From the NCBI RefSeq assembly GCF_019800885.1, contig NZ_JAHVKE010000001.1, positions 744,001-808,000 of the forward strand: DNA of 64,000 nucleotides, in the 5' to 3' direction. This DNA is from Maritalea mobilis. GTDB taxonomy: Bacteria > Pseudomonadota > Alphaproteobacteria > Rhodobacterales > Rhodobacteraceae. The translations under genes and the position numbers were made by a program. The notes below the pieces were generated by a model. It saw nothing but the letters and a program-made list of their open reading frames with translations, was not told the DNA's origin and searched no databases. Positions 62,223 to 64,000 of this stretch are shown one piece after another (within the stretch, counting starts at the first letter, position 1; the number at the start of each line of letters is the position of its first letter).

Positions 62223-64000
62223 TTACGGCCTGGATGACCACAGCCTCTGCCCCTGCCGGGCGGAGGTTGTTTCAATTGAGACATCGCCCGCCGCGATGGA
62301 CAGGGTGATGGCCCCGGTTCGGCGCAGGAGTGGTGCGTCGATCACCTGGCACTGCGGCGGCAGGCCCGAGGCACGTGCCATGCCGGGCGGGTGGTTTTGC
62401 CAAACGGGCAGGATCGCGGAGGTCAGCGGCGGGTCCGCCTCTTCCGCGGGTTCGGACAGGACGATCACGTCATGGGTCGCGCAGGCCGCTACCGCATCCG
62501 GCAAGGCCCGGCGCCCCGATCCATGCCAGAGGCGCACGCCCTCCACCACCATCGACATGCCGGCCCCCTCAGGCCGCCATCCGTCGCGCGCATGGGCCGC
62601 CTCCTGATCGGCGAGATCGCCGTCATTCTCCAGCCAGATCCCCGCAACGAACCCGTCGCCCCGGGATCGGGACAGGGCCCGGCCCGCCTCTGTCATCACG
62701 CCGACCAACCGCCCGGTGTCAGAGATCAGCACCTGCGGGCGGGACGCGCCCGTCCACAGCGCAAAGGCCAGCAGCGCCGGGAAAAGGCCCAGCCAGCGCG
62801 CCCGCCCCTGCCACAGGATCACCCAAAGCGCGCCCAGGCTGATCAGGCCAAGGACGCCTGCGGGCGGCGTGACCACGGCGCGCGTCGCACCCTGCATGGC
62901 CGCGATGCGCGCGGCCACCGACAGGATCCATGTCAGCCCTGGCTCCATCACGGCAAAGGCAAGCGGCGCCCCCCCGGCTGGCCAGAGAAGCGCGGCGACG
63001 ACCGCCGCCGGGATGATCAGGCTGCCCATCACCGGCACCGTCAACAGGTTCGCCGCCAGCCCGTAGACCGCGATCCGGTTGAAATGCGCGGCCGCGAAGG
63101 GCGCGGTCGCCAGCCCCGCCACGGCGGAGGAGAGCACCAGCGCCGCCACCCACCGCGCCCATTTCGGCCACGCGGTCATCCCCTCCACCCCGCGCAGCGC
63201 GTTGAATACGGCCACCAGCGCCGTCGTCGCGGCGAAGGACATCTGGAACCCCGGCGACATCAGCGTCTCGGGCCGGTGCGCCAGAACGATCAGCGCCGCG
63301 ATGGCCACGGACCGGAGCGTCACCGCGCGCCGATCCAGCAGAACCGCCACGAACATCACGCCCACCTGGATGAAGGCGCGTTCGGTCGCGACGTTTCCCC
63401 CGGAAAGCGCAAGGTAAAAAGCGCCGGAAGCAAGCGCCGCGACCGCCGCCCATTTTCGGATCGGGTAGCGCAAGGCCAGTGCCGGGATCAGGGCGAGAAC
63501 GGCGCGCAAGGCCGCGTAGACGAACCCGGTCAAAAGCCCCATGTGCAGACCCGAAATGGCCAGAAGATGCGCGATATTGGCGGCGCGCATGTCCTCGACC
63601 GGACTTGCTTCGAGGCCCGAACGATCGCCGGTCAGAACGGCGGCGGCGAAGGCGCCCGGCTGACCGTCGATCTGCGCACGGATGGCTGCGCTGAGCTGCA
63701 TGCGGAGATGGAACAGCGGCGCCTCTCCAGGCGGGCGCGGCGCCGCCAGAAGGACCGGCGTGCGCGTGTAGCCGACCGCCCCGAGCGACAGGAACCACGC
63801 GTGACGCTGGAAATCGAAGCCACCGGGTTCGGCCGGGCCGGAGGGCGGCGAGAGATGCCCGGTCATCATGACCCGCATCCCCGGCGCCGGGTCCAGCCAG
63901 CGTTGATCGCCATGGAGCGCGACGCGGACGCGGCGCGGAACCCGCTCGGGCCGCATGTCCTCGAGGCAGACATCGGCAAGTGTCAGGCGCAACGCGTCCG
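62223..64000 (-). CDS. comEC: ComEC/Rec2-family DNA-uptake membrane protein, 5' end outside window
   Basis: A fragment of at least 592 residues running off the right edge. It has the ComEC competence core: AHLLAISGLHMGLLTG near fragment residue 140-155 is the family signature, followed by at least seven hydrophobic helices, and before it the DUF4131-like N-terminal part. ComEC forms the channel taking single-stranded DNA through the inner membrane. A metallo-beta-lactamase-like C-terminal domain is absent; the last ~150 residues look like a divergent tail. The apparent first Met is TTG and no true start lies in the window. Competence genes are not otherwise present. Confidence 0.88.
   Translation of the reverse strand, partial: DALRLTLADVCLEDMRPERVPRRVRVALHGDQRWLDPAPGMRVMMTGHLSPPSGPAEPGGFDFQRHAWFLSLGAVGYTRTPVLLAAPRPPGEAPLFHLRMQLSAAIRAQIDGQPGAFAAAVLTGDRSGLEASPVEDMRAANIAHLLAISGLHMGLLTGFVYAALRAVLALIPALALRYPIRKWAAVAALASGAFYLALSGGNVATERAFIQVGVMFVAVLLDRRAVTLRSVAIAALIVLAHRPETLMSPGFQMSFAATTALVAVFNALRGVEGMTAWPKWARWVAALVLSSAVAGLATAPFAAAHFNRIAVYGLAANLLTVPVMGSLIIPAAVVAALLWPAGGAPLAFAVMEPGLTWILSVAARIAAMQGATRAVVTPPAGVLGLISLGALWVILWQGRARWLGLFPALLAFALWTGASRPQVLISDTGRLVGVMTEAGRALSRSRGDGFVAGIWLENDGDLADQEAAHARDGWRPEGAGMSMVVEGVRLWHGSGRRALPDAVAACATHDVIVLSEPAEEADPPLTSAILPVWQNHPPGMARASGLPPQCQVIDAPLLRRTGAITLSIAAGDVSIETTSARQGQRLWSSRP

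Overview
The window is a GC-rich alphaproteobacterial chromosome segment, most probably from the Rhodobacteraceae (Rhodobacter/Roseobacter group). The reasons are the hemA gene with an FNR-type box, alphaproteobacterial SOS boxes of the GAAC-N7-GAAC type before lexA, the trpGDC-moaC-moeA-lexA-comEC order, Bpt leucyltransferase, DUF2852, and an mmsA/isobutyryl-CoA dehydrogenase/mmsB valine pathway. I see no rRNA, tRNA, insertion sequence, prophage or CRISPR array. Almost every base lies in ordinary, tightly packed chromosomal genes; both ends of the window cut a gene (nagA on the left, comEC on the right).

Layout. 1-7 kb: end of nagA, then a mostly minus-strand run of hemA, a RodZ-like membrane HTH protein, ispG, an FAD-linked lactate/glycolate-type dehydrogenase and a VIT-family transporter. 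7-13.4 kb: M20 peptidase, MATE exporter, NicO/DUF1007 metal-export-type pair, a Flp-pilin-like protein and PPK2. 13.6-20.4 kb: an unrecognised secreted TPR/Cys-rich protein, parE, a DUF5765-type membrane protein, a hairpin-rich repeat, two overlapping monoheme cytochromes c, an HExxH lipoprotein and a small DMT transporter. 20.4-25.7 kb: ABC-F ATPase, DUF3179 protein, two cyclophilins, coaD and a CBS protein. 25.7-33.4 kb: LysR regulator with mmsA, then (after a small STAS-like protein and a YbdK-type ligase) isobutyryl-CoA dehydrogenase, 3-hydroxyisobutyryl-CoA hydrolase-like and mmsB, together a near complete valine-degradation set. 33.4-35.7 kb: a candidate structured RNA, DUF2852, RDD protein and bpt. 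35.7-40.3 kb: a TRAP transporter with unusually large permease subunits. 40.6-46.2 kb: ilvI preceded by a leader peptide/attenuator, then a universal stress protein, a BCCT transporter, ilvH and a coupled secreted protein. 46.4-50.5 kb: EF-hand protein, sigma factor, Rieske oxygenase with a coupled small protein, lytic transglycosylase, ssb. 50.5-64 kb: aminotransferase, PpiD-like isomerase, trpE, a divergent polysaccharide deacetylase, trpGDC, moaC, moeA, lexA and comEC.

The best regulatory reads are: (i) an ilv leader of 16 codons rich in Leu, Ile and Val codons behind a sigma70-type promoter and followed by an intrinsic terminator; (ii) a lexA promoter whose -10 is buried in three GAAC half sites spaced by exactly 11 bp; (iii) an FnrL-type palindrome upstream of hemA; and (iv) a probable small RNA gene between mmsB and DUF2852, with long-range pairing and a UUCG-capped terminator. 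No single spectacular unknown machine is evident; the least explained proteins are the secreted TPR/six-cysteine protein, the extended Flp-like pilin, the twin cytochromes and the HExxH lipoprotein. All family assignments are from reading the sequence, without database searches.
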